The position numbers were made by a program, and so were the translations under genes. 64,000 nt of DNA from Chaetorhynchus papuensis. Lineage: Eukaryota; Chordata; Aves; Passeriformes; Rhipiduridae. Position 1 is the first letter of the stretch. The number at the start of each line of letters is the position of its first letter. Under the pieces are notes generated by a model, which searched no databases, had not been told where the DNA came from, and saw nothing but the letters and a program-made list of their open reading frames with translations. The stretch is taken from positions 244,073-308,072 of the forward strand of contig VWYX01000680.1 of the NCBI GenBank assembly GCA_013396525.1. The letters are read 5' to 3'. Below are positions 24,591-35,905 of this stretch, piece by piece.

Positions 24591-25328
24591 CAGCCCAGAG
24601 ACATCCACAGTCCTCTGCCATTGCTCAGCCCAGAGAAACCTGGAGAGGCCCACAGCCCTCCCGCCATTGCTCAGCCCAGAGAAACCTGGAGAGGCCCACA
24701 GCCCTCCCACCATCGCCTCAGCCCTCCTCTCATCGCCTCAGCCAGAAACACCCACAACCCTCCTGCCATTGCCTCAGCCCAGAAATGCCCTCAGCCCTCC
24801 TGCCATTGCCTCAGCCCAGAAATGCCCTCAGCCCTCCTGCCATTGCCTCAGCCCAGAGACACCCAGAGAGGCCCACAGCCCTCCTGCCATGGCTTCAGCC
24901 CAGACACATTCACAGGTCTCCTACCATTACCTCAGCCCAGAAATGCCCTCAGCCCTCCTGCCATGACCTCAGCCCACAAACACCCAGAAACGCCCACAGT
25001 CCTCCTGCCATGGCCTCAGCCCAGAAACGCCCACAGCTCTCCTACCATTGCCTCAGACCAGAGACACCCACCACCCTCCTGCCATTGCCTCAGCCCACAA
25101 ACACCCAGAAATGCCCACAGCCCTCCCACCATTGCCTCAGCCCAGAGACACCCACAGCCCACCCACCATCGCCTCAGCCCAGAGACACCCACAGCCCCCC
25201 CACCATCGCCTCAGCCCAGAAACACCCACAACCCTCCTGCCATTGCCTCAGCCCAGAAATGCCCTCAGCCCTCCTGCCATCGCCTCAGCCCAGAGACACT
25301 CACCGCCCTCCTGCCATCGCCTCAGCCC
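24591..25328. repeat. 37-bp C-rich minisatellite, about 20 copies
   Basis: The basic unit is CCTCAGCCCAGAAACACCC followed by ACAGCCCTCCTGCCATTG, 37 bases in all. Variants include GAAATGCCCTCAGCC forms, GAGACACCC forms, and longer units carrying an inserted GAGAGGCC segment at 24630-24715 and near 24865. Adjacent copies at 24778-24850 are virtually identical, showing recent local duplication. Because 37 is not a multiple of three and the unit has no plus-strand stop in any phase, all three plus frames stay open (for example 24533-25543), each reading the same repeat peptide in rotated phase. That is a property of the repeat and not evidence of a gene. Confidence 0.95.
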
Positions 25329-28300
25329 CTCAGGACAGGAGTGGCCTCCCCACAGCCCTCTATACCAACAGCCGCGCCTGCTGGGGGGACCCAGACTGTT
25401 GTGTGAGAGAGCGGGAAAGTGGAGCCCCCTGGCTGTGGGGCTGGAGGTCCAGTGCCTGCCCACTGTGGGACTGCCCTTGCCCAGGCCACTGGAACCTGCC
25501 AAGTCAGAGAATTCCACTAACACAGAAATTATCTTCTCTGTGAGTGCCTGAGGGAACAGAACAGTCCATGAGGTTACTGGAAACGAGGAACTCTGCCCAG
25601 ATACATAGGAGATCCTGATAGAAATGTCTCAACGCCAAATGAACACTAACAGGGGTAAAAAAAAAAAAGTATAAAAATAGGAACTGAAAAAGCATGGAAA
25701 GCTGCTGTCCACTTGGTGGGCTCCTCCTGGCTGCATAAGCACTTAGGAGACCTCAGGAAAAAACCAACTGTATCTAAGCTGAACAGCTGCACTTACACTG
25801 TGGTGTTTCTGCTGGTAGAGCCCGTGTGGTGCTGCAGGAAACAGTGGCAAGAAAGGGGAATTGAAAGCCTTGGAGGGGCTCTGGGAAGTCACCTTCTCCA
25901 CAGCTGCTCCCTGACTGCTCCCTGTGGCCAAAACCACCCATTTGGGCAAGAGGTGGCAGACAGGGGTTGTGTGGGCATGGAGGTGTGAGGGCACTGGATG
26001 GAGCAGGGAACTGGGACACCTCCCCCTGTCCATGGCCCCGTGGGATGCCTCAGTCCATGCCTACATCCAATCCTCCCTGCTGGCACTGAGTCATCCCTCA
26101 GAGCATCCTCCCTTCAGGCTGTCAGAGCCCAAGGCAATGGCCAGTCCTTCTTACTGACATTCCTATCCCTAACTACATTTTCACCACGGAGACCAGGAGA
26201 CCATCTCCCTTATTCATCTCTCATCCCAGGAGACACAACTTTGTGGGGCTTCAACTCCTGTTTGTTAGCTCAAGCCAAAAGGAATAACTATCAACTAAGA
26301 ATAAATACTAATTAACCTGAATCTTTCATCATATCGTGATCTGAACCAGATGCTATATCTATCTTTAACTTTAGGCTGCTTTGAGATGCAACTTCTATCT
26401 GCAGCAGGCAAAAATAAGATTCCTTCTTTTGATAAAGTTAATTGTAGGCCTCAACAAGACACATTTCTTGGCAATACTGTGCTCTTATCTTTAAATGCTG
26501 TGAACTCACAAGGGTTTGAGAGGCCTTACATCTTGAGTGCCTCCCATATGAGTTTTGTGATTGAGGAGAATTCAATTCAGGAACTTTCCCATGTCATGCT
26601 GGAAAAAGAGGTGCAGTGAACACAGTTTTAACAGTGCACACAAGCGCTGAATAGAGGCTGTCTCTGAACACTCATCCAAAGGCTGCACAAGAGCACAAGA
26701 TTTAGCCCCCCAACACAGAGGACAGTGGGATGAAAGCCATATGGTATCTCCTGTTGAGCTGGTTGAAATCAATAGTGCTTTATATTGGTTTTAGTATCAG
26801 AGAAACAATAATAGAGCAGGGTTAAAATCAAAGAATTATTTGCCAAAGTCTATCAACATTTTCAAAGCTGCTTTGTTTTGATTTTTTTTCATTTGTTGGA
26901 AGCAACTCCAATGTTTTCTAAATTACTGAAAACCACTGTTAAAAATTCCTGTAACAAAACTGTGTTTTTCATTATGACTGTTGGTACTTATGCAGACAAC
27001 ATACATAAAGAGAGGAAACTATACAAACCAGACTTACTGTAAAAGCCAAGACGTTTCATAAATGCAGCTGTGTTCTCTTGCAGAAAAACAGGTTATTTGG
27101 GGGGAAAATGTTTTTGGACTTCAAAAAACAGTGACAGGGATACCAAAGAACTCTTGGCAAAAGCTGTGCAAAGCTGAACACTGCCCAGTTCCACCTCTCA
27201 GGCACCTTCTGTGCAACAGTCTAGGCTGGTAACTAGGATTAGCAATTTAATCTTCACACTACTTCAGCATGGACACGTAAGTTTCAACAAGACTGCAGAC
27301 GAAGTCATAAAATCAAGCCTCTACCATTTTAAAGTTGCATAAACAGTGTTTAAGTGGTTTAATAGTGGGGTTTGTTTGTACAGCACAAATGTCATCATAC
27401 AGAACAATTCAGCAAGTCCAATGATGTGTCCAGCAGTGCCAACTCCCCAGGTGCTGGCACATCTTTCCATCCACAGACCCTATGCTGCAGATCACCAAGG
27501 GCCTCTTGCTCTGTAAGACTCACATCTCACTTGAGGTCAGACATCACCCAAACCCGTGTTACCTGGCACACGAGGAACCGTCCCTGTGTCCCATGAAATA
27601 GACCTCGCTTTCCTAGAAGAAAGCCCTCAAATTTGTGCTAAAGGAACAGATGGCAGCTCCATCCTCCCGAGGAGCTGAAATAGCTAAAAACACTGAGGAT
27701 AAAGTATTGTTCTACCTTCTTGATGAGTCCAACCATCACCTCCCTCCTCTCTCTCCTGCAAGTGGCTGTTTCCTATGGAAGTAAGGCAGTAGTGAGCAGT
27801 GAGAACCACATGACATAACCAGAAGTTACCTGATTCTTACCAAAGCTGATGGGAACTACATAACCAATGCTTTTTTTGAGAACTCTGTCAAATTTAAAGC
27901 CAAAATTGCTCTTAAGTCTTCTATTTAGGGTGCTGGCTGGCTGTAAATCTCTAAAGGTACATAGGCAAGTGGAAACACTGGCCAGAGTTTCAGCTACCTG
28001 AACAGTCCCAAGTGCTCAGGTGTATTTTAGGTACTGAAAACAACCTTTAAAAGTCTAGACAAGATTCCTTTCCTTGAAATGAAGGTTCATAATCTTTGAT
28101 GAGTCCCATAACCAAAACTGCACAGGCATCTCCTTTCCTGGATGTGGGTGGTTTTGATGCCTGCACTGGTTATAAGCAGCGATGTACTAAGGGAGTACAA
28201 AACCATGAAATTTAGGAAGATGAGTAATGTATGAAGTGTGGAGGCAGTGAGAGATGATCCTCATATTATGTGCTTTTATTTAATAATTTATAAATAAGTA

Positions 28301-31300
28301 TCAGCTTTCCCCAAACTGCCCCTCAGCCCAGCAATTACATGTTGGCTGATTTCTGGTTAGTGCTGTTCTTTTATAATAACAAACTGTTCCCAAAGCCTCA
28401 CATAGAGAGAATTAGACAATCAAAGTACTGTGTGCAATTTTCCACTTAATTCATTCAGTTAGCTGCAATTAAAACAATACAATTCAAGGCCTTGTGTGTT
28501 TCTCTGAAAAAATACAAAACTTTACTTGTTACTATTAATATATACAACCTACAAGAAAGAGTTAACAAAGCCCCTTTGTCTTCACTGTTGTAGTAGAGTA
28601 ATTTTCTTATCCTTTTCTGTAGATGCCCTGGCAGTCATCAATATTTCTTTCAGTTGCTGTCCTTCAAAAGACACACACTCTTCATTCAACTGCACAGAAA
28701 AAAAAAAAGGAATCCAGTGGGACAAATTCTCTTGGTGAGCAGATCCACTATAGGTACCTGGGAAGGAATCTAGGTGAAGGTGCAGGGCTTGCATTAGGGA
28801 GATGATCAAACCTACTTAGAAGGGAAGAGGCACCATTTTATCATGCAGTAATCAAATTTCTATTGGATTTTACCTAGATATTTTACCTAAATATTTCCTA
28901 TTTCTGGAAAAGCAGTGTTTCATGGCTGCTGATCTCTGCTCACTCACTTCATATAAATGTCATACCAAGTTTTAGCATGACTATAGAATATTTCCTTTGT
29001 TTGTTGCATGGAGCTTCACTAATGAAACCTAATGACAATCTAATTAATATCACACCAGATTTGTGGGTGCAAAAGAGAACAGAAGCTGTACCTGGCTCCA
29101 CAAGAAAGCAATAAGCCCCCCTATTAGAGGTGCTGTGACTGTCTCCCATACCACCAAGCTCCCCCCAAACCGGGCATTATTTCCATCTGTTATGAACACA
29201 GAGTGTGCAGTGCTCAGACAGCAGCAACATCCCTGCCTTCAGAGGATGCACCGGGTCAATCCGAGCCTCACAATGCTCCCAGAGCTTCTGTGAGCAAGGT
29301 GTATCTCCACACTATTCTTGGTAGATGACTGTACTCCTGATGTGCTGGTCTTGGATATGTTAATTCAGTATTTCAGCAGTGGCTCTTGACAGAGGCATGA
29401 TTCAACCTACTCCTGCAACAGAAAAACATAGCACTGATTTGGATCTGTACTCTTAATTATTACCCACCAACATAAATGAGCATTTCACTTAAGCTCAGTT
29501 CCTCAAGAAAGAACTATTGTCTGCTTTGATAAGATGGTATGAAATTTATCCAAACATTTATCAAACTATGTGAAATCTTATTGGAAGAAAATGTTCTGAG
29601 ATTTTGTGAATAAAGTCCCTCAGGATAAAGTAACACCAAAATACGTGTCAGAGCAGAGACTCCCAAAGTCTGGTCCAAAGGGAATGCACAGCTCATCTAG
29701 TGCTCACTTTTATTCTTTTATTCCAGTACACAACAGCACAAAAAGGACAGGGCAAAATAAAGAAAAAAAATCAGCATTTCTTTTCCAGAAAGGCAGACCT
29801 CTGCCAAACCCTGCTCCAAGAAACACTTTCCAGTATTTTCCTTCCTTCCAGTTACTGTTGTTCTACAAAGATGTTACACAGTGATGAATAACAAAGAAGG
29901 CAATTCACCAAACAAGGTACCTATTCCAAAGTTATTTTTATTAACTTTTTATTAACTTTATTGATTATTTTTATTTATATACTCGTGGTATATGACTTTA
30001 TGCTTGAAGAATCTTGCAATTTGCATATAATCTGGGTGAAAGAAACTTAGTTGAAAGACTACATCTCCAACTATTAATGAATGTTCCCAGAAAGTCTAAC
30101 AAAAGAAAAAAAAACCACCAAAAAAAACCCCAGCCGCCTCTACTTGGCACGTTTTTTCCAAATGTCCTTTCTTAGCTTAGTTTGCTTTCATAGAGATAAC
30201 ACTGGCAGACAGCAACTGTATATGTTTTGTAATAAACATACTTTTGATATGGCATTTCAGGGCAATTGGATTACTAAAAAAATTTTTATAAAGCTAAACT
30301 TATCATCAGTGTATATCAAGGATCATGTTATTACAATAAACTATATAGAGTAAGGCACTGTCCATGAAATCAAGGAGATATTTCATATCACTTCAGTATG
30401 TTGACATTATCAACTGACCTATAAATACCAATAACACTCTCATTATCATCTACATTTAACCTTCTTTAAGCTTTCAAGTGCCCTTATGTCCAACACACGA
30501 AAACATTCAATTCAATTCCAGCAAGTAACTCCAAAAATCACATCAAGGAAGTTCTTTATTGGTTTCTCTCAATGACTTCCAGATTAAATCTGCTCTTCTA
30601 TAATCACAGAAAAGGCTTTCTGTAAGTATCCAGTCTAAAAACACGTGGTTGAAGTTAGGTATTTTCAATGCTGCAACAAAGGACCATGCAACTAGAAAAT
30701 AGTTAATAACTCTCCTGATGACTCACATACTGAAATCAGTGCTGACTTTTAGTATCAGAAGAATGAAGCCATATTTAAGAACTAAAATAAGATTGTGGAG
30801 CACACAAAAGGATAGGTTTGGATCTGAAAGTATCTACCTTTTACCTACTCACCTTTCAGACACTTGGGCTTCATTAACTCCCAAGTACTGCTGCAAGAAC
30901 GTGCACTATCAGTGCAGTGAGTGCATAAATGCCAGCATGCCAAGGTAAGGAAGAGGCAGACATGGTAAATCTGTTCACAGTAGCGTTCCCAGATTGGTGC
31001 TAAAATAAGAGTTATGAGCTACATTCATTTCAAGTAAATATAAGATTATCTATACTCAGTTCAGGCCTTCTTTAGTCATCATCTACTTGGGAAGAAAGTG
31101 TAGCCTATATAGAACAGCATTCATTTTTCTCAGTGACAGAAAGTGAACAAACTCTGGTCCTTCTCCAGTTCAGGCCAAGGAGAGATCCATGCACAAATCC
31201 CTGAGGGTGACATCTACCCAGCCCAAAACAGCTGTACTTACCCAATCTGTAAGCTCCCAGATCAAAAACAGCTGGCTCAAGCCTCTAGAAAAACAAAGGT

Positions 31301-31989
31301 TTCGCATCAAAATATTCTTCCAAATAGAAGTTGAGTACACAAACTTACCATCTCTCCTTGTAACAAAAGCTTTCATCCATAATGTTTGCTAGAAGACAAG
31401 ACCTCTACCACGCCAGAGAGCACAGAAACTTATCATGCCCTTTCAGGCCTGTGCATCTTCAGTAGTTTCAGTTATGAATGGACAAGGGTTCTTCACACCT
31501 CCTAGAACAGGGAAACAAAGAAGAGCAAAAGAAATCCTGGAGTCCTCCAGAAACTCAGCATTTCCACCTAGTTTTCTATTCAAGTATTTCTACCCTTGGC
31601 TATTGATACTAAACAAACCCATGGATGCACTGAATAGCAACAAATCATAAGCAGCTAATAAAATTACATTGAGCTAGACATCACTGCTGTATTGAACAAA
31701 ACAGATTCTTCCCTCCACCAACAATGACTAGAGCAGACAGAAGCACAAAAGCTATGTGATGACAAACTTTCATCAGGGAAGGCAAATAGGCAGGCTTTGG
31801 CAGCTGTGTAAATTCTGTGGTTTGGTCCTGGAGGTTGTGGCTTCAGTCCCAATTCCTTACCACAAACCACTAGAGATCTCCCTGAATAAATGCAGGGCCA
31901 GCTCCTTCCCAGTGACCCACCATCAGATTTAAATATCATCCATGCAAAAGGCCTGCAGCTGAAGCATCCTGCCATAGGCATGGCTACTC

Positions 31990-32034
31990 AGCACAGCTGT
32001 GGGCATAGCACAGCTGTGGGCATGGCACAGCTGA
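31990..32034. repeat. Short 17-bp tandem repeat (about 2.5 copies)
   Basis: The unit AGCACAGCTGTGGGCAT occurs twice in a row and is followed by a partial third copy, GGCACAGCTG. Each copy contains a CAGCTG E-box word. It is too small to interpret. Confidence 0.75.
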
Positions 32035-34330
32035 GACCCTTTCAGCTTGACAACAGAAGAAAATGCCCTGAGCACTTTCCCTCCCTGCAGGCTGCCTACC
32101 TTCTTGGACAGCCCCTTGGGAACACAGCTCAGCTGCCTTCTCAGACACAGAGGACCGCAGATTAATTAATGCTGCCTGTATCCCAGGAACATCCTGGGGA
32201 CCTTAATCACGGTCCTCAGCCATGCTCCTCTAGGCACTTGCCATGCATTAGGCAAAAGGCAGGCTCTGTGTGTCAGGGTTCCTCCAAGAAAGGGCTGTCC
32301 ACCTGCAGCAGCACCTGCAGAACAGCAGCTTTTGAGCCACTCCACAGTCTAAGATGCTATTCCCAATATCCAAACATAGCTAGCTCAGCCTGTTACTGTC
32401 AGCGTTTCTAAGCTGTGGCAGTGAGGCAAATGGGCATAAGCACCAGTGGTCAGAGCCACCCAGGCACTCCAGCTGACACAGGATAAAGATGAAAGTCACA
32501 GCCCCTGCTTTGCATTTTGGTGCAGATGTACACAGAGAAAGGAGCGAGGGCAGAGCTGAGACAGTGGGAAGCTTAGAGAGAAGGAGGGTGTCTTACTTAA
32601 AATCACTCTAAAGCACATTACAAATCTGTTAAATCATTGTGGCTTACCCTGTATTTCAGAGTAAATTAGTAACTTTTCAGAGGGAGTGAAGAAACTACCA
32701 CTCCACTTTTAAATAATGAAAATGCTAAAAAACCTACACTTAACAGCTCTAAAACTGCAGCAAGTCACCCACCAACACCCACTCCTCTTGTCAGCAGGCT
32801 TTTTTCAGCTTTGCCTATTATTTGTGTCAAGTCAGAGATGTCTAATGTTTGCTGTGCTTATCTGCTCAACTTTCAGGAGCCTCAAATGTTACAATATGTA
32901 CCTGTGCCACTGACCTTTTTCCCCACAGCATTTTGATCTAAATAAGTAAAAACCGCAGAGTTTCCAAAATCATTTAGATTCACTGCTCTGAGTGCATAGC
33001 TGTAAAAAATCTGCTTTAAGATTAACATCCAATTTTATTCATGCCTGAGGCTTCACCACAGCATCTATTTTTGTAAGATTAACAGCAAGATCCCAGTTCT
33101 CCAGAAATGTAAAGAGTAACAGACAATTGTAAAAGGAAGATGATGTTTCCTAACCTGCCCTGCTCACATCCAAGAAGGTACATTTTCCTAGCCCTTTCTA
33201 CACTGGGTGTAATTTCTATTTGCATTTTTGCACCCACAACATACAGCGTGTGTATTAGTCCTTCTGCCTCCCATTAGCTGGAATGCAAACTGTGGGTGCC
33301 AAAAAATACTAACATAAATCTCACATGTGCAAATCATCCCCTGAAAGACAGCTTTTACTCTGGAGGAGTTAAGAAACAGCCATCTTCCAGTACCTTGCAC
33401 AACAGCAGTTTGAATCATCTAACTTGAAAATACAAGTACAGAAAACGAGCACTTGATATTTTGGCTAATCCATTTGAAATGAGTACACATAAAACCACTT
33501 CTTTTTGGACATGGCAACCTGAGGACAAATTGAGGGTCATTTTTAACCTAAACATCAGAGGAGATGTTGCTTTAAATAGTGCCTTTGGTATCTGTCAGTT
33601 AGAGCTATTGCATTGCTGTCAACTTGCACTCCTGCTTTAGTCCCAGCTTTGCTCCATCCTACACAGATCCGTACAAATCAATTGTCTCTTGCAAACATGC
33701 ACTAACCACTGGAAAGTGAAATTAATAAAGTGTGAGAAAAGCTGATTCATGAAGCTGACACTCCTGTGCCCAACAACCCTGGGTTTCTCCCCTCCAGCTA
33801 GCAGCTTCAGATAGGCAGGCAAAGTGGTAAAAGATTATCAAATTGCAACTGTCATTCCTGACAAAATGCATCTCAATGCTGGAAGGAATTTTAGGTTTTA
33901 AGCTAAACTACCACCTCAAAGGGTTCCTCAGAGCCTGTCAGTATCTGTACTTTGGATGGAAAGCTACCACTGAGCGCAGTGTGTCCAACATATAGAACCT
34001 GCCACAAAATGAGGTTCTTCATAAGAAAGCTCATCTCAGTCTTGGTTGGTAACAATAACAAGGAGACAAGATGAGACCATCGGTCTCAATTGTGAAGACA
34101 ATGTTTTCCTCCCATATTATTCTGTCTGTCATGTTCCCTTCAGGTTCCAAAGGAATCCCTGTCTCATACATCATTATTTCCCACAAAGCTTGAAAGCCCT
34201 CAGGGGGGGTTTCTTCCTGCCCACTGTACCAGCCTTGAAGTCTGAGTACCTTCAGAACAGTGACAGAGGCCTCTGCCAGCAATAAAGGGGAACATCTGCA
34301 TACCAATTAAACTGCTGAGCGCTGAAGAGT

Positions 34331-34356
34331 AAAAAAAAAGAAAAAAAAAAAAAAAA
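34331..34356. repeat. A-rich tract (A9-G-A16)
   Basis: Twenty-five A residues interrupted by one G. A simple repeat with no adjacent retrocopy recognised. Confidence 0.85.
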
Positions 34357-34409
34357 GAGGGGGAAAAGCCTTGAAAGTAAATCTGAGCCAAGTTCTAATT
34401 AATGCCCTA

Positions 34410-34483
34410 GGCCCCGATTCACCACAGCACTTAGGCATGTAGTTAACTTTAAGCATGTATTTAGTTCCATTGAAGTCAAAAGA
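34410..34483 (+). mobile_element. Half of an ancient palindromic DNA transposon (MITE) fossil
   Basis: The segment contains GGCCCCGATTCACCACAGCA, then CTTAGGCATGTAGTTAAC and TTTAAGCATG, ending in CCATTGAAGTCAA. From memory, this order of words matches the left half of an old palindromic non-autonomous element common in turtle and crocodilian genomes. In those copies a GATTCAGCAAAGCACTTAAG block leads to a CCATTGAAGTCAATGG centre. Here the copy stops just past the presumed centre, and the right half is missing or eroded. The family name is not assigned. The similarity is by eye only. Confidence 0.6.
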
Positions 34484-35744
34484 CAGCATCGGAGAGGCAA
34501 ACTACATTAGCACAATTTAATACTCTTTGGGCTAATTAATCAGCCATAAAAATTAACTATGAGAACTGTATTCCTTATTTCCCTCACTGTGACATTTCCA
34601 GATAAAAATACTTGAATGTGGCTGGAATAAGCAAAAAAAGCGCTACTCGTTTGGCTGTCATGGGGTGCTTGGTCCTACAGCTGTGAAGGCCAGTCCATAA
34701 GAACAACTATAGGAACTGAGCTCTCTCCACATCACAGCCTACTGTCTGTATCTTCTACGTGGTGGCAGCTCGCAGACACAAAAAGCACAGCCCTTGTCCT
34801 GAGGAGCAGTAATCCAAGAAACAAAAAGAATTAGCAACAGAGGAGCAGAGCCACCAGGCAATGGATGGCACATCAGAGACTTCTTTCCTTTTCTCTATAA
34901 AGAGGCATTTACTCACTGCAGCACATCAGTGTCAGTTGTGATTGGAGGTGGCAAGGAAAGGCAGCAGACAGGGCTGGGTAAGCAAGGGAGGCTGAGGGCA
35001 GATACAAGTTTGGAGACAGAGCTGGTGAGGCTCCCAAGGAGGCACTGTCAGGCAGAGCTGGGGTGAGGGGAACTGTGCTGGTGGCTACAGGCAAGGCAGA
35101 CTGGAGTCTGGCCCAGCCCCAGTGTGGGCAAGGGCTAAACTCTCCTCAGTTTCAGTGCAGCAGGACTAAGCCCTGTAAAAAAGAAGCCCAGAGTGCAATC
35201 TCCACATGGCTGAGTTGTCCCAGATACTTCCAACCCTTTTCTCCACTTGGTAAGCCCAGCATGGTGCTGGGCTGCCAACACTGCTCCAACAACATGCAGG
35301 CTAGATTTGGCCTAAACATGGTCTCCAAGGGTCAAATATGACCAACTTCTGAGGTCCTGCTGACTTCAAAACAGCATGTGTAAGAACCAACCATTCTGTA
35401 AATCAGAATGCGAGGATACAAGCTGGCTGATAAGGGTGCTCTTGCTAGGGATTTCTGCAAAAATGAAGCCATAGTGTTTGCTGAGTATCATTAATGCTGT
35501 ACATGGACCTATAAAAGCAAGAAAAATGAAAGCAGGGGACATAAACTCCTGGTTGACAATACTTCTTTATCTCATCCATCATGAAAACAAAAAAGAACAA
35601 AAACAACTCTCCAAAAATTAGAACACCATGAGAATAAAAGAACGTACCAGCACAGCTTTTCAGATTAACTCTGAATTTCCTTGCTTTCATTGGTTTAAGA
35701 GCTCTATTGTTACTCCCTTGTTTTTTTTAATTGCAGATACTAAA
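34484..35744. other. Non-coding sequence, no gene seen
   Basis: Unique sequence. The first 130 bases are AT-rich and include the homeodomain-like word TAATTAATCA at 34533-34542. The rest has only short chance frames. Confidence 0.5.
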
Positions 35745-35905
35745 AATTCTTTTATCTTTCAAAGTCTTTAGAGTATGTTATATAATTACGTAATTAAAGC
35801 CTCTTTCAACTGGATATAATTTACTCTATAGTTTACAACAGCTGCACTAGAGCTATTACAGTTTATCATTTAAAAGCCTAATTAGAGGCTTCTTAATTAG
35901 TGGAT
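35745..35905. promoter_or_regulatory. Candidate enhancer-like AT-rich block with homeodomain and bZIP words
   Basis: About 160 bases hold a 12-base perfect palindrome AATTACGTAATT (35784-35795). Its core TTACGTAA is the consensus of PAR-bZIP/NFIL3 factors. There is an E-box CAGCTG at 35839-35844 and two TAATTAG homeodomain words (35879-35885, 35894-35900). The first TAATTAG sits in a small hairpin, AAGCCT/AGGCTT. Dense site clusters of this type occur in conserved non-coding enhancers, but AT-rich DNA makes such words by chance. Conservation was not tested. Confidence 0.25.

Larger units (their letters stand above)
25329..34409. other. Non-coding sequence; GC-rich at first, then AT-rich
   Basis: The first 200 bases after the minisatellite are GC-rich, then composition returns to background. 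No supportable exon is seen. A small 17-bp tandem repeat lies at 31990-32030 and an A-rich tract at 34331-34356. The open frames are short and unrelated to families I know. Confidence 0.55.

Noticed and set aside
24091..24966. 291-codon plus-strand frame
   Set aside because: Same cause: its second half lies in the minisatellite and its first half has no family resemblance.
24533..25543. 336-codon plus-strand frame, Pro/Ser/His-rich, as a repetitive protein gene
   Set aside because: It runs through the 37-bp minisatellite, which is stop-free in all three plus frames; two other frames of similar length overlap it. No start context, domain or splice support.
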